Below are positions 36,850 through 48,483 of a stretch of 64,000 nucleotides of DNA, piece after piece. The DNA lies in contig NC_039359.1 in NCBI RefSeq assembly GCF_003573695.1, positions 90,686,566-90,750,565 of the forward strand. Direction: 5' to 3'. A program made the translations under genes and the position numbers. The stretch is from Papaver somniferum. Its lineage: Eukaryota > Streptophyta > Magnoliopsida > Ranunculales > Papaveraceae. Each line of letters begins with the position of its first letter. Position 1 is the first letter of the stretch. The notes under the pieces were generated by a model that did not search any database, was not told the origin of the DNA, and saw nothing but the letters and a program-made list of their open reading frames with translations.

Positions 36850-38196
36850 CTACCCCCAAACCTGGATTTTCAACAGAAAATTTTGAACAAAATCTCGCAG
36901 TTTTGGGGGTTCATCATGTACGAGGTCTAACTCGAAATGGACTGTGCTAGGGACGGGCAAACATGCTATTTCCAACTGTGGTTCCTCAAATGTATTATAT
37001 TTGGATGAAAAATAGTCCAAGAGGACTTGGGAAGCACACAGTTCCAAACCTAGATTAGGCATTATCAGAAAAATTGGTTTTACAATATCGGTACAAACCA
37101 AATCTAGATTGGGTGGAGGGCCATCAGATTGTGACTTATGTAGAAGAATAGGCACATCATTATCAATCAAATCAAAATCTCCTAAATCATCTACACATGT
37201 CACATCATGATTACAATCATCAATCACATTAGCAAGATCACAATCAGAGTCATCAACATCATTAACAGATTTATCCTCGTGTATCGGCTCATCAGGGGAA
37301 ACATCACATGGAATACTAGAAGACATATCATGCATTAAGGTCGGGCGGGCAGAGACGCCTAATGTATTTGAACCCAAAGGTTCCATAACATTTTCAGTAT
37401 AGACATGTTCTTCTAACATAACATCATAGTCATCATCATCATCATGATAGGGATTTTGCAATCTAGGATAATTTTCAATCCTAAGGTCGGAGCTATTACA
37501 AGAATAAAACTCTAATTCATGGGGGTGACTCATATCATGTGGTGTTGTTCCTGTTTCCCTAACGGATTCCCATTGATGGGTTTTCTCTGCAATCTCGGCT
37601 AAAAAATTCCATGCATCATCCACAGATTTATCAATAAACTCACCATTACACATAGACTCAACCATGGTTCGAGATTTAAAGTCTAGTCCCTCATAGAGGA
37701 TGACGACAAGTCTCCACTTCTCAAATCCATGGTGCGGACATTCGCTCAACAAATCATTAAAACGTTCAAAATAGTGAAAAACAGTTTCCTCATCCAATTG
37801 GACAAAACAATTGATACTTTGACGAATAGCGATGGTCCTATGATGTGGAAAGAATTTTCTGAAAAATAGATCTGTGAGTTGGTCCCAAGTGGTGATTGAT
37901 TGTGGTCTCAAACCGTAAAACCATGTTTTGGCCCTTTCTTTTAGAGAAAATGTGAACAAACGCAATTTCAGAGAGTCTTCGGCCTTATGATCAGGCTGCA
38001 TAGTACCGCAAATTTGTTCAAACTCTTTTACATGAGTGTAGGGGTTCTCAGAATCGAGCCCTCGAAATATAGGAAGTATTTGTATCATGCTTGCATTTAT
38101 TTCAAAAAGGTCATTGGTTTGAGGTAAGACAATACATGATGATGGAATTTTTATTGTGGGATACATGTATTCATGGAGAGCATTAGGTTGGCCCAT
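36850..38196 (-). CDS. gag of unit 3, longest frame (448 codons)
   Basis: The ATG at 38196 (MGQPNALHEYMYP) was chosen because it is the first ATG before the conserved capsid region. Order: N-terminal segment; Ty3-type gag/capsid domain at about residues 65-185 (LKERAKTWFYGL, WDQLTDLFFRKFFP); Asp-rich linker at about 250; acidic, Asp- and Ser-rich C-terminal half with DEPPKLRDFV near the end. A 3-base insertion near 37345 is in frame. Small deletions near 36869-36889 shift the last residues, so the C-terminus is not ancestral. No CCHC zinc knuckle is visible, and no protease or RT follows. It could still yield capsid protein, but packaging and movement would depend on other elements. Confidence 0.8.
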   Translation of the reverse strand: MGQPNALHEYMYPTIKIPSSCIVLPQTNDLFEINASMIQILPIFRGLDSENPYTHVKEFEQICGTMQPDHKAEDSLKLRLFTFSLKERAKTWFYGLRPQSITTWDQLTDLFFRKFFPHHRTIAIRQSINCFVQLDEETVFHYFERFNDLLSECPHHGFEKWRLVVILYEGLDFKSRTMVESMCNGEFIDKSVDDAWNFLAEIAEKTHQWESVRETGTTPHDMSHPHELEFYSCNSSDLRIENYPRLQNPYHDDDDDYDVMLEEHVYTENVMEPLGSNTLGVSARPTLMHDMSSSIPCDVSPDEPIHEDKSVNDVDDSDCDLANVIDDCNHDVTCVDDLGDFDLIDNDVPILLHKSQSDGPPPNLDLVCTDIVKPIFLIMPNLGLELCASQVLLDYFSSKYNTFEEPQLEIACLPVPSTVHFELDLVHDEPPKLRDFVQNFLLKIQVWG

Positions 38197-38374
38197 TTTG
38201 AAAAGACACAAAGCCCACTATTTGGTTTTAATGGGTTTTCAAAAATTTGGTTTTTTATGGGAAAATTTTGGTTTTGATGGATATATTTGAAAAAGAAAAT
38301 TTGGTTTAAAAATGGGAGCAAAGTAGAAATTTGGTTTTAAAATTGGGAGCAAAAAAATTTTGGTTTGTTGATGG

Positions 38375-38422
<48 letters not shown>

Positions 38423-39013
38423 AAAATAAAATTTGGTTTTTGAATGGGAGCAAGCCCACTGTTTGGTTTTGTGTTTGCTTTGGCTCAGCTGGTTTGAAAA
38501 CGTTTGGTGAAACTGAGTCCAAAATCTCGGCCTAGAATTTGGGTACTCGGCCCACTAACGAGTTAACCTAGCGTGATCGGTTACAAGCTCAGCTGGGTTT
38601 AAAAACCCATAATACAAAATACCAGTCCAAATTAAACAAGCTCACAAAAATTAAATACAAGCCCACAAATTAAACAAACAAGCCCACAAAAATTATTACA
38701 AACCCAACAGAAAATAAGAGAAGCCCAAAAATTGGCTTTAATATTACAAGCCCACAATTAAAAATTGGAAGCCCACATTTGGGTTCTCTTAATGGGTTTA
38801 GGCTTACCTTTTTAGCACAGCCCAGCTGCTCTGATATTGTTGCAAAAACCCAGTTGGGCTTTGGTTCTTTTCCTTGATGGCGTCCCAGCAGAGGAAAACA
38901 GGTTCAGAACAGCAGGCCCAACAACAAATGAAGTGAAGCAGATGCAGATGCAAGTGCGATAAAAAAGGAAATGCAAAATAGCTAAGAAAAAACAAGAAAA
39001 ACACAAGCACCAG

Positions 39014-39031
39014 TCCCCGGCAGCGGCGCCA
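39014..39031 (-). other. Primer binding site of unit 3
   Basis: Identical 18-bp tRNA-Asp-type site, 6 bp from LTR 4. Confidence 0.8.
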
Positions 39032-39037
39032 AAAACT

Positions 39038-41394
39038 TGGTGGGCCCGGGAAAGCGTATCAAATTGAAGCGAAATGAAACGGGCCTACAGTAATACCGCA
39101 AGTGCACGGTCGTCAGTTGTAGCTCGTGCAAGTACGGGTCGATCCACAGAGATTGGGAGTGTTTCGTAGTGTTTAGCTATTTTGGGCTCTAATTTGCTAT
39201 TGGGCTTTGGTAACTTCTAGGCACAGTGGGCTTGGCTTTGGTTTTGGAATGGTCTTGGATTCAGTTGGCTTTGATGAATTTCTTTGGGCCTTTGAGTTCT
39301 TTGGGAATGAACTGGGCCTTTGGCTTTTGAAGTGCACTAGGCTTGGGCTCAGTGAAGTGAACTAAGCCTCTGATTTAACCAAACAATGAGCTGTGAACTG
39401 GGCTTGGTAACCTAGTAATGAGCTGGGCTTTGATCCTTTTGCTTTACAGATTACAGTGGGCACAAAATTACAGAACATTAAACTGAATTTGGGAAGTGAA
39501 CAAAAAGTAACAAGACAGTAGCAAGATAGTGAGAAGAAAGGAGCAAAAAGGAGAAAGAAAGGAAAAGAAGAGATGGCAGTGAAGTAATGGTGGAAAAGTG
39601 ACAATGCAATGAAACTAAACAAGAACAATGGAACCAAGGCCTAAGCCAAGGGCAGGGGAGATGGTGAAGGTGAGCAAGAACAAAAAATGAAAGGCAAAGT
39701 TGGGAGCCTAGGCATACTACTAGAGTGGGAAGAGAACTAGTTTGCTCACAGTCACTAGTGAGCACTAGTTTCTCCCCACTGCTCAATCAATACAGTGCCT
39801 CAAAGCTAAACTTCTACCACTAACAGTGAACAAAACATGAATTTAAACACAATAACATAACATGGGAAGCACATAACAGTGAAGGTGAAATGGTGAAGGT
39901 GAAATGGTGAAGGTGAGCCTAGGCATACAACTAGAGTGGGAAGAGAACTAGTTTGCTCACAGTCACTAGTGAGCACTAGTTTCTCCCCACTGCTCAATCA
40001 ATACAGTGCCTCAAAGCTTCTAGCCTAACATTCCATCACTTCTTGACAGTGAATTGAAACAACAGTTGAGGAACTAAACCTTTAAACACTAAACATAACA
40101 TTGAACTAACATTAAACACAAAACTAAATTGAAATTAGAAACAAACAGAAATTATAAGAACATAAATTAAATGAACATGGAATTAAACATGAAATAAAAC
40201 AGAAATTGAAAATTAACTAAAATTGATTTGAAACTGAAATTGAACATTAACAGAACTTCACAGTCCTGGACACTGGCTAGTCCAGCATACCCAAAACATT
40301 ACACCCTCACTTCCTATTTATAATCAGAACACCAAATTAGGGTTTTTACACCAAACCCCCAAATTTAACAAAATTAGGGTTTATAGGAATTTGGGAAAAA
40401 CTCACCATACCCTCTGAATTTGTTGTCCCCTCTGCAAATTGACGCCAACCCATGCTTGTTGATGTCCCTCTAATGCTCTTCCTGCTCCAATTGATGTACT
40501 GCAACCCTAGCTCGAGTTGTTTCATCAACTCCACACCTAAGTCGAGAGGTGTGGGTTTGGGGAAACGACTAGGCTAGGGAGAGAAAACTGTGGTGCGTAC
40601 GGGTTTTGGTAGAGGCGGAGAGGGGTGTAGTGAAGCTCGAGGAGCAGCAGTTGCAGGATGCCATGGTCGGGTGGAAGGAGGAGCTGGTTTGCAGAGGAAA
40701 AGAGAATTTGGGGAGAAGAGAGGGAAGAGATCGATGAAATGGGATTAGGGTTCGTTTGGTTGTGGGTATAGGTTTCTGATGCCAGGGTGTGAGGCGGATG
40801 TATCAAAGGTTGATGATCAGCGAAGCGATCCGTTGGATAATCACTTACTAATTGAATCGAACGGCACGATGTAAACAAGCTCTGAGAGACGTTGGATTAA
40901 GTGATACAACGAAGCTGACGGCTCCAGATGGAGTTAGGTGCTGTAGTGTTAGACAGGAGCTTCAGACTTTGATGTACGACGATGCTGCGACCGTAGGATG
41001 CTGAGATGATCCAATCTGACGGCTAGAAAGGGAAACGGGTATGGATATAGGAAATGGATTTGGGTGAGGGTTTTGGGTCTTGGGTATGCCAAGCCCATGT
41101 CTTCTTTAAGAACAATTCTTCCTCTTCAAGCCCACTTCTAATTGATCCGGCTCTTGCAAACATCATTTTTCGCTTCCTCCTAGCGGGAGTCTTTGCCGTT
41201 CCTTTGCTCTTTTCGCTCCGTGAGTTAACCAGGCTTTATTTAGTACCTAAAAATGCAAAATTAATTAAGAAAAATATTTATTCTTGAAAACAATGAAAAT
41301 ACAGAATATGGGATAAAATGTAGAATTAATGCACAAAAGATGAGTTAAATGCCACGAAAAATATATAGAAATATGCACTTTTTAGCACTCATCA
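39038..41394 (-). repeat. LTR 4
   Basis: 2357 bp. It groups with LTRs 3 and 5. A local rearrangement in the purine-rich tract at 39548-39572 and single-base deletions near 40542, 40737 and 40890 are private. Confidence 0.95.
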
Positions 41395-42937
41395 AATACC
41401 CCCAAACCTGAATTTTACTTGTCCTCAAGTAAAACAAAACTAAGGAAATCCTACCTATACCACTGTCGCTGGTCTCTCGAATGCATTTAGCGTATGCACT
41501 AAGCTTTTAAACCACTAAGTGTCCCTAGTGGACGAGTTGAAGTCTCGTGAAGGTTTGCTTAGAACGTACCTACAAAGTTCTAGGTCAAAATATAAGCTCA
41601 GATTCCATCAAATGTGACATGTGCAAGTCAGTTTAAGCTCACAGCAAAATGGAGATGTCAATCTAGCTATCAAAGGCACAATCCTAGCACTGATAACAAA
41701 AAAGACATGTGATAAGAGTGTAAAGTGTATCTACACATGTGTAAAGAAAGATCGGATGTTATGACTACTAATCACCAAGAGATAGTTTCTCAGGCTAAGA
41801 ACCAAGGTCGAAATCTAGCTAGCTGTCCGGACTTTACGAGAATTGTGAATGAGTTGGAGGTATTTCACAATTACTCGCGTTGTACATCAATGGCATACAC
41901 CCTTCCTTGCTTATTACAAAGAAACAACAAAATGACTATTTACATGACTCTTATTTACATTGACTACTCTCTTTTATTTTTGGAACAAGAGAGAATGGAA
42001 TTGATAAATACTTTTTTTTTTTTTTTTTTTTTTTTGTATTTTTTGTGATATTATTTTCTGAATATATACATCGTTTTTTTTTTTTTTTTTTGAATAAGGA
42101 AACACTTTTGATACATATACAAAAGGAAACAAAAGATTACATGACACTTTGCAAGAGGTAGCCCTTTTTGATGCACCCAGTTAAATTCGATGGTTGTTTT
42201 TCTTAATGTAACCTCCACCTTCTATCCCAACCAACCAAAGAACAAGCTAGTCAAGTTTCGTTCAGTATTCTAAAGTGATTGGCAATCGTGACTTCCTATC
42301 AAACACCTTGAAGATCGAGGCCATACATGTATTGGTAGATCGTGCGCGTGCAAATTTCTTATCACAATGTGAATTGTGCTAGAATCAGGGTGCCTAAATA
42401 TCTAGACTAAGACTCCTAATAATTACATATTTGCACAAGAGTCAACATTTCAAGGTAAATGAGCTCCATTTTTTATGTTTTTTTTTTTTTCAATTTTCAA
42501 TTTTTTATTTTGATTTTTTTAATTTTTTTTTGGAATTTTTCAATTTTTTCAAAAAGAAGGAGTTCTTGTTTTCAATTATGGCATATTATCAAAGTATCTA
42601 CTTTTCACCCCCAAACCTAAACTAAACATTGTCCTCAATGTTTCAAAATATGAACAAAATTATAATACAACATATGAAGAGGATCATGTTGAGTAGAGAA
42701 AAAGGAAAGAGAATACCCGATTTCGGCGAAAGCAATATTAGAACTCCGTTATTCAAGGCAAGAATCCAACATATGTCAGCCGAGATCATATTGGATTAGC
42801 AAAATATATACAAAAGGAACAAAAAGGTTTTTAAGAAATTTTATCTACTGGATTATGTACAAAAAATTCACCATACACTAACAATCTAAAGAGTTGAGGA
42901 TCAACCCAAAAGACAAAGTGTAGAGGTTTCAACAGCT

Positions 42938-44332
42938 TCACACAATAATAATATGATAGCATGCAAGTGAAGCTGTGAAACAAAATGAGCTACCCCCAAA
43001 CCTGGATTTTTCAACAGATAAAATTTTGGATACAAAATCTCGCAGTTTTGGGGGTTCATCATGTACGAGGTCTAACTCGAAATGGACTGTGCTAGGGACG
43101 GGCAAACATGCTATTTCCAACTGTGGTTCCTCAAATGTATTATATTTGGATGAAAAATAGTCCAAGAGGACTTGGGAAGCACACAGTTCCAAACCTAGAT
43201 TAGGCATTATCAGAAAATTGGTTTTACAATATCGGTACAAACCAAATCTAGATTGGGTGGAGGGCCATCAGATTGTGACTTATGTAGAAGAATAGGCACA
43301 TCATTATCAATCAAATCAAAATCTCCTAAATCATCTACACATGTCACATCATGATTACAATCATCAATCACATTAGCAAGATCACAATCAGAGTCATCAA
43401 CATCATTAACAGATTTATCCTCGTGTATCGGCTCATCAGGGGAAACATCACATGGAATACTAGAAGACATATCATGCATTAAGGTCGGGGCAGAGACGCC
43501 TAATGTATTTGAACCCAAAGGTTCCATAACATTTTCAGTATAGACATGTTCTTCTAACATAACATCATAGTCATCATCATCATGATAGGAATTTTGCAAT
43601 CTAGGATAATTTTCAATCCTAAGGTCGGAGCTATTACAAGAATAAAACTCTAATTCATGGGGGTGACTCATATCATGTGGTGTTGTTCCTGTTTCCCTAA
43701 CGGATTCCCATTGATGGGTTTTCTCTGCAATCTCGGCTAAAAAATTCCATGCATCATCCACAGATTTATCAATAAACTCACCATTACACATAGACTCAAC
43801 CATGGTTCGAGATTTAAAGTCTAGTCCCTCATAGAGGATGACGACAAGTTCCACTTCTCAAATCCATGGTGCGGACATTCACTCAACAAATCATTAAAAC
43901 GTTCAAAATAGTGAAAAACAGTTTCCTCATCCAATTGGACAAAACAATTGATACTTTGACGAATAGCGATGGTCCTATGATGTGGAAAGAATTTTCTGAA
44001 AAATAGATCTGTGAGTTGGTCCCAAGTGGTGATTGATTGTGGTCTCAAACCGTAAAACCATGTTTTGGCCCTTTCTTTTAGAGAAAATGTGAACAAACGC
44101 AATTTCAGAGAGTCTTCGGCCTTATGATCAGGCTGCATAGTACCGCAAATTTGTTCAAACTCTTTTACATGAGTGTAGGGGTTCTCAGAATCGAGCCCTC
44201 GAAATATAGGAAGTATTTGTATCATGCTTGCATTTATTTCAAAAAGGTCATTGGTTTGAGGTAAGACAATACATGATGATGGAATTTTATTGTGGGATAC
44301 ATGTATTCATGGAGAGCATTAGGTTGGCCCAT
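42938..44332 (-). pseudogene. gag of unit 4, frameshifted three times
   Basis: Same capsid-domain protein, from an ATG at 44332. A one-base deletion near 44287 shifts the frame early. A second near 43850 (AAGTTCCAC for AAGTCTCCAC) splits the capsid domain end. A third in the A run near 43214 is identical to that of unit 1. The Asp run is one codon shorter than in the other copies. Non-functional. Confidence 0.85.
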
Positions 44333-44513
44333 TTTGAAAAGACACAAAGCCCACTATTTGGTTTTAATGGGTTTTCAAAAATTTGGTTTTTTATGGGAAA
44401 ATTTTGGTTTTGATGGGATATATTTGAAAAAGAAAATTTGGTTTAAAAATGGGAGCAAAGTAGAAATTTGGTTTTAAAATTGGGAGCAAAAGAAAATTTG
44501 GTTTGTTTGGGGA

Positions 44514-44544
<31 letters not shown>

Positions 44545-45137
44545 GAAAATAAAATTTGGTTTTTGAATGGGAGCAAGCCCACTGTTTGGTTTTGTGTTTG
44601 CTTTGGCTCAGCTGGTTTGAAAACGTTTGGTGAAACTGAGTCCAAAATCTCGGCCTAGAATTTGGGTACTCGGCCCACTAACGAGTTAACCTAGCGTGAT
44701 CGGTTACAAGCTCAGCTGGGTTTAAAAACCCATAATACAAATACCAGTCCAAATTAAACAAGCTCACAAAAATTAAATACAAGCCCACAAATTAAACAAA
44801 CAAGCCCACAAATAAATTATTACAAACCCAACAGAAAATAAGAGAAGCCCAAAAATTGGCTTTAATATTACAAGCCCACAATTAAAAATTGGAAGCCCAC
44901 AGGTTGGGTTCTCTTAATGGGTTTAGGCTTACCTTTTTAGCACAGCCCAGCTGCTGATATTGTTGCAAAAACCCAGTTGGGCTTTGGTTCTTTTCCTTGA
45001 TGGGCGTCCCAGCAGAGGAAAACAGGTTCAGAACAGCAGGCCCAACAACAAATGAAGTGAAGCAGATGCAGATGCAAGTGCGATAAAAAAGGAAATGCAA
45101 AATAGCTAAGAAAAACACAAGAAAAACACAGCACCAG

Positions 45138-45155
45138 TCCCCGGCAGCGGCGCCA
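45138..45155 (-). other. Primer binding site of unit 4
   Basis: Identical 18-bp tRNA-Asp-type site, 6 bp from LTR 5. This is the site that would be used by a transcript starting in the terminal 5' LTR. Confidence 0.8.
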
Positions 45156-45161
45156 AAAACT

Positions 45162-47518
45162 TGGTGGGCCCGGGAAAGCGTATCAAATTGAAGCGAAATG
45201 AAACGGGCCTACAGTAATACCGCAAGTGCACGGTCGTCAGTTGTAGCTCGTGCAAGTACGGGTCGATCCACAGAGATTGGGAGTGTTTCATAGTGTTTAG
45301 CTATTTTGGGCTCTAATTTGCTATTGGGCTTTGGTAACTTCTAGGCACAGTGGGCTTGGCTTTGGTTTTGGAATGGTCTTGGATTCAGTTGGCTTTGATG
45401 AATTTCTTTGGGCCTTTGAGTTCTTTGGGAATGAACTGGGCCTTTGGCTTTTGAAGTGCACTAGGCTTGGGCTCAGTGAAGTGAACTAAGCCTCTGATTT
45501 AACCAAACAATGAGCTGTGAACTGGGCTTGGTAACCTAGTAATGAGCTGGGCTTTGATCCTTTTGCTTTACAGATTACAGTGGGCACAAAATTACAGAAC
45601 ATTAAACTGAATTTGGGAAGTGAACAAAAAGTAACAAGACAGTAGCAAGATAGTGAGAAGAAAGGAGCAAAAAGGAAAGGAGAAAAGAAGAGATGGCAGT
45701 GAAGTAATGGTGGAAAAGTGACAATGCAATGAAACTAAACAAGAACAATGGAACCAAGGCCTAAGCCAAGGGCAGGGGAGATGGTGAAGGTGAGCAAGAA
45801 CAAAAAATGAAAGGCAAAGTTGGGAGCCTAGGCATACTACTAGAGTGGGAAGAGAACTAGTGTTCTCACAGTCACTAGTGAGCACTAGTTTCTCCCCACT
45901 GCTCAATCAATACAGTGCCTCAAAGCTAAACTTCTACCACTAACAGTGAACAAAACATGAATTTAAACACAATAACATAACATGGGAAGCACATAACAGT
46001 GAAGGTGAAATGGTGAAGGTGAAATGGTGAAGGTGAGCCTAGGCATACAACTAGAGTGGGAAGAGAACTAGTTTGCTCACAGTCACTAGTGAGCACTAGT
46101 TTCTCCCCACTGCTCAATCAATACAGTGCCTCAAAGCTTCTAGCCTAACATTCCATCACTTCTTGACAGTGAATTGAAACAACAGTTGAGGAACTAAACC
46201 TTTAAACACTAAACATAACATTGAACTAACATTAAACACAAAACTAAATTGAAATTAGAAACAAACAGAAATTATAAGAACATAAATTAAATGAACATGG
46301 AATTAAACATGAAATAAAACAGAAATTGAAAATTAACTAAAATTGATTTGAAACTGAAATTGAACATTAACAGAACTTCACAGTCCTGGACACTGGCTAG
46401 TCCAGCATACCCAAAACATTACACCCTCACTTCCTATTTATAATCAGAACACCAAATTAGGGTTTTTACACCAAACCCCCAAATTTAACAAAATTAGGGT
46501 TTATAGGAATTTGGGAAAAACTCACCATACCCTCTGAATTTGTTGTCCCCTCTGCAAATTGACGCCAACCCATGCTTGTTGATGTCCCTCTAATGCTCTT
46601 CCTGCTCCAATTGATGTACTGCAACCCTAGCTCGAGTTGTTTCATCAACTCCACACCTAAGTCAGAGAGGTGTGGGTTTGGGGAAACGACTAGGCTAGGG
46701 AGAGAAAACTGTGGTGCGTACGGGTTTTGGTAGAGGCGGAGAGGGGTGTAGTGAAGCTCGAGGAGCAGCAGTTGCAGGATGCCATGGTCGGGTGGAAGGA
46801 GGAGCTGGTTTGCAGAGGAAAAGAGAATTTGGGGAGAAGAGAGGGGAAGAGATCGATGAAAATGGGATTAGGGTTCGTTTGGTTGTGGGTATAGGTTTCT
46901 GATGCCAGGGTGTGAGGCGGATGTATCAAAGGTTGATGATCAGCGAAGCGATCCGTTGGATAATCACTTACTAATTGAATCGAACGGCACGATGTAAACA
47001 AGCTCTGAGAGACCGTTGGATTAAGTGATACAACGAAGCTGACGGCTCCAGATGGAGTTAGGTGCTGTAGTGTTAGACAGGAGCTTCAGACTTTGATGTA
47101 CGACGATGCTGCGACCGTAGGATGCTGAGATGATCCAATCTGACGGCTAGAAAGGGAAACGGGTATGGATATAGGAAATGGATTTGGGTGAGGGTTTTGG
47201 GTCTTGGGTATGCCAAGCCCATGTCTTCTTTAAGAACAATTCTTCCTCTTCAAGCCCACTTCTAATTGATCCGGCTCTTGCAAACATCATTTTTCGCTTC
47301 CTCCTAGCGGGAGTCTTTGTCGTTCCTTTGCTCTTTTCGCTCCGTGAGTTAACCAGGCTTTATTTAGTACCTAAAAATGCAAAATTAATTAAGAAAAATA
47401 TTTATTCTTGAAAACAATGAAAATACAGAATATGGGATAAAATGTAGAATTAATGCACAAAAGATGAGTTAAATGCCACGAAAAATATATAGAAATATGC
47501 ACTTTTTAGCACTCATCA
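45162..47518 (-). repeat. LTR 5 (outer, 5' LTR of the array)
   Basis: 2357 bp, ending CACTCATCA directly before the right ACATG. It shares TCTTTGTCGTTCC with LTR 1, where the inner LTRs have TCTTTGCCGTTCC. One hairpin copy carries a private change (CTAGTGTTCTCAC near 45858). Confidence 0.95.
46434..46442 (-). promoter_or_regulatory. TATA box of the 5' LTR
   Basis: TATAAATAG on the minus strand, about 1.08 kb inside the element's 5' end. It is present at the same place in all five LTRs and probably sets the transcription start, so each LTR could start a transcript reading left. Confidence 0.6.
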
Positions 47519-47523
47519 ACATG
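47519..47523. repeat. Target-site duplication, right copy (ACATG)
   Basis: Matches 20665-20669 exactly and follows the last LTR base directly. Confidence 0.9.
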
Positions 47524-48023
47524 GCAGAATGGCGAAATCAGTTGCAGCTGCAATTGCAATAAACAAGTTGGTGGATGGAAGACATTGAATGAGTTAAAGA
47601 AGATGGGAATCTGCTCTGTGATTTATTATGGTCATATCTTAGTAGAGATTCTAAGGGGTGGGGGATGAACGACAGAGGAGTTTCATACACTTTGCTGATG
47701 CATTAGCACTATTCCTAATGAAGCAGGACCTGTAAATAAGCAAGATGCAAAATTAGAGTCTCTTCATTTGCAGAGAGACACTTAAATGGCGAACAGTGGA
47801 ATGATGGACTATTAGCTACAGTTAGGAAGCGAGTAATTTTCTTCTCAATACTTTACTGTAGTTAATAAAAGGCAAGCTTAATCATTATATGTGGTGCATT
47901 ACTTAAACCACTATGGTCAACATGCTTTAGTTGCATTGCATGCTAAATGTTCAGTTAAATTGATTTAATTGGTCAACTACATTTTAAGTATGCTAATAAG
48001 CTCGATCGTTTTTGTTGTATCAG

Positions 48024-48341
48024 GTTCACATGGAGTTAGAAAGAAAAGCAATGCAGGGGGATGCTAGCATGGCAGTGAATTCTCACTTCCATGGGAAAAT
48101 TACTTATATAGCAGGAACTAAGGTATTCTTTTATGCAAGACATATAGTAATTTAGTGAATATGACTTTTTCAGTTTGCATAATATGCTAGAGTTGATGGT
48201 CAAGTCTGATTTCCAGCTTGTGGTGCTCTTACGTTATCCAATTTGAATAAATGAGTAATTCATTAGGTTTTTTATTTGAGCAGGTAATTTGCTGTCTGAA
48301 GGGAGCTAGAATTGGCATCCAGTATGAGACACCTTTTTCCG
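48024..48341 (+). pseudogene. Two conserved exons, possibly a CENP-O-like gene fragment
   Basis: Exon one (48024-48122, 33 codons) lies between a CAG acceptor and a GT donor and contains MELERKAMQGDASMA and FHGKITYIAGTK. Exon two (48284-48341) lies between CAG and GTAAAA and reads VICCLKGARIGIQYETPFSG. Phase is kept, and sites and lengths are typical of real plant exons. The text resembles the plant protein annotated as centromere protein O, an inner-kinetochore component. That match is from memory, so the name is tentative. The next expected exons are not found downstream. The retroelement array lies 500 bp upstream, so it may sit in an intron or leader of this gene. Confidence 0.45.
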
Positions 48342-48483
48342 GTAAAACCCATCATTTGTATTTTGATTTTGTTTAATTTTGGGCTTAATTTTACCGTACT
48401 CAATTGATTTTCCTTTTTAGGTCTGTTTAGGTTATGCATTTTAAGAGACCCTGGGTTTGGATTTTGTACTGAAGTAAGAAAAA

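Larger units (their letters stand above)
35287..39037 (-). mobile_element. Internal region 3
   Basis: 3751 bp, with PBS at 39014-39031 and PPT at 35287-35302. It holds the longest gag frame of the array. A pure T run of about 34 bases at 38379-38414 is longer than in the other units. Confidence 0.9.
41395..45161 (-). mobile_element. Internal region 4 (5'-most unit)
   Basis: 3767 bp, with PBS at 45138-45155 and PPT at 41395-41410. As the unit next to the right-hand terminal LTR it is the first one behind the element's 5' LTR promoter. It shares CAATCGTGACTTCC, the TTTGTGATATTATTTTC spacer and the one-base gag deletion with unit 1, against units 2 and 3. Confidence 0.9.
20670..47518 (-). mobile_element. 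Multimeric gag-only Ty3-type LTR retrotransposon, (LTR-int)x4-LTR
   Basis: Five LTRs (20670, 26803, 32925, 39038 and 45162 as left ends) alternate with four internal regions. Unit periods are 6133, 6122, 6113 and 6124 bp. Every LTR begins TGGTGGGCCC and ends CACTCATCA on the plus strand, so the ends are TG...CA. The PBS, gag and PPT order shows the element runs on the minus strand, with its 5' LTR at the right. Only the outermost ends are flanked by the 5-bp repeat ACATG; each inner LTR borders a PBS on its left and a PPT on its right. This is what one integration followed by unequal LTR-LTR recombination would leave; insertion of a concatemer is an alternative. No reverse transcriptase, integrase or protease is recognisable in any unit, so movement would need proteins from a partner element. 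Confidence 0.95.

Noticed and set aside
20670..47518. Four independent insertions of the same element side by side
   Set aside because: Adjacent insertions would each bring two LTRs and their own target duplications. Here neighbouring internals share one LTR, and only the outer ends show ACATG.
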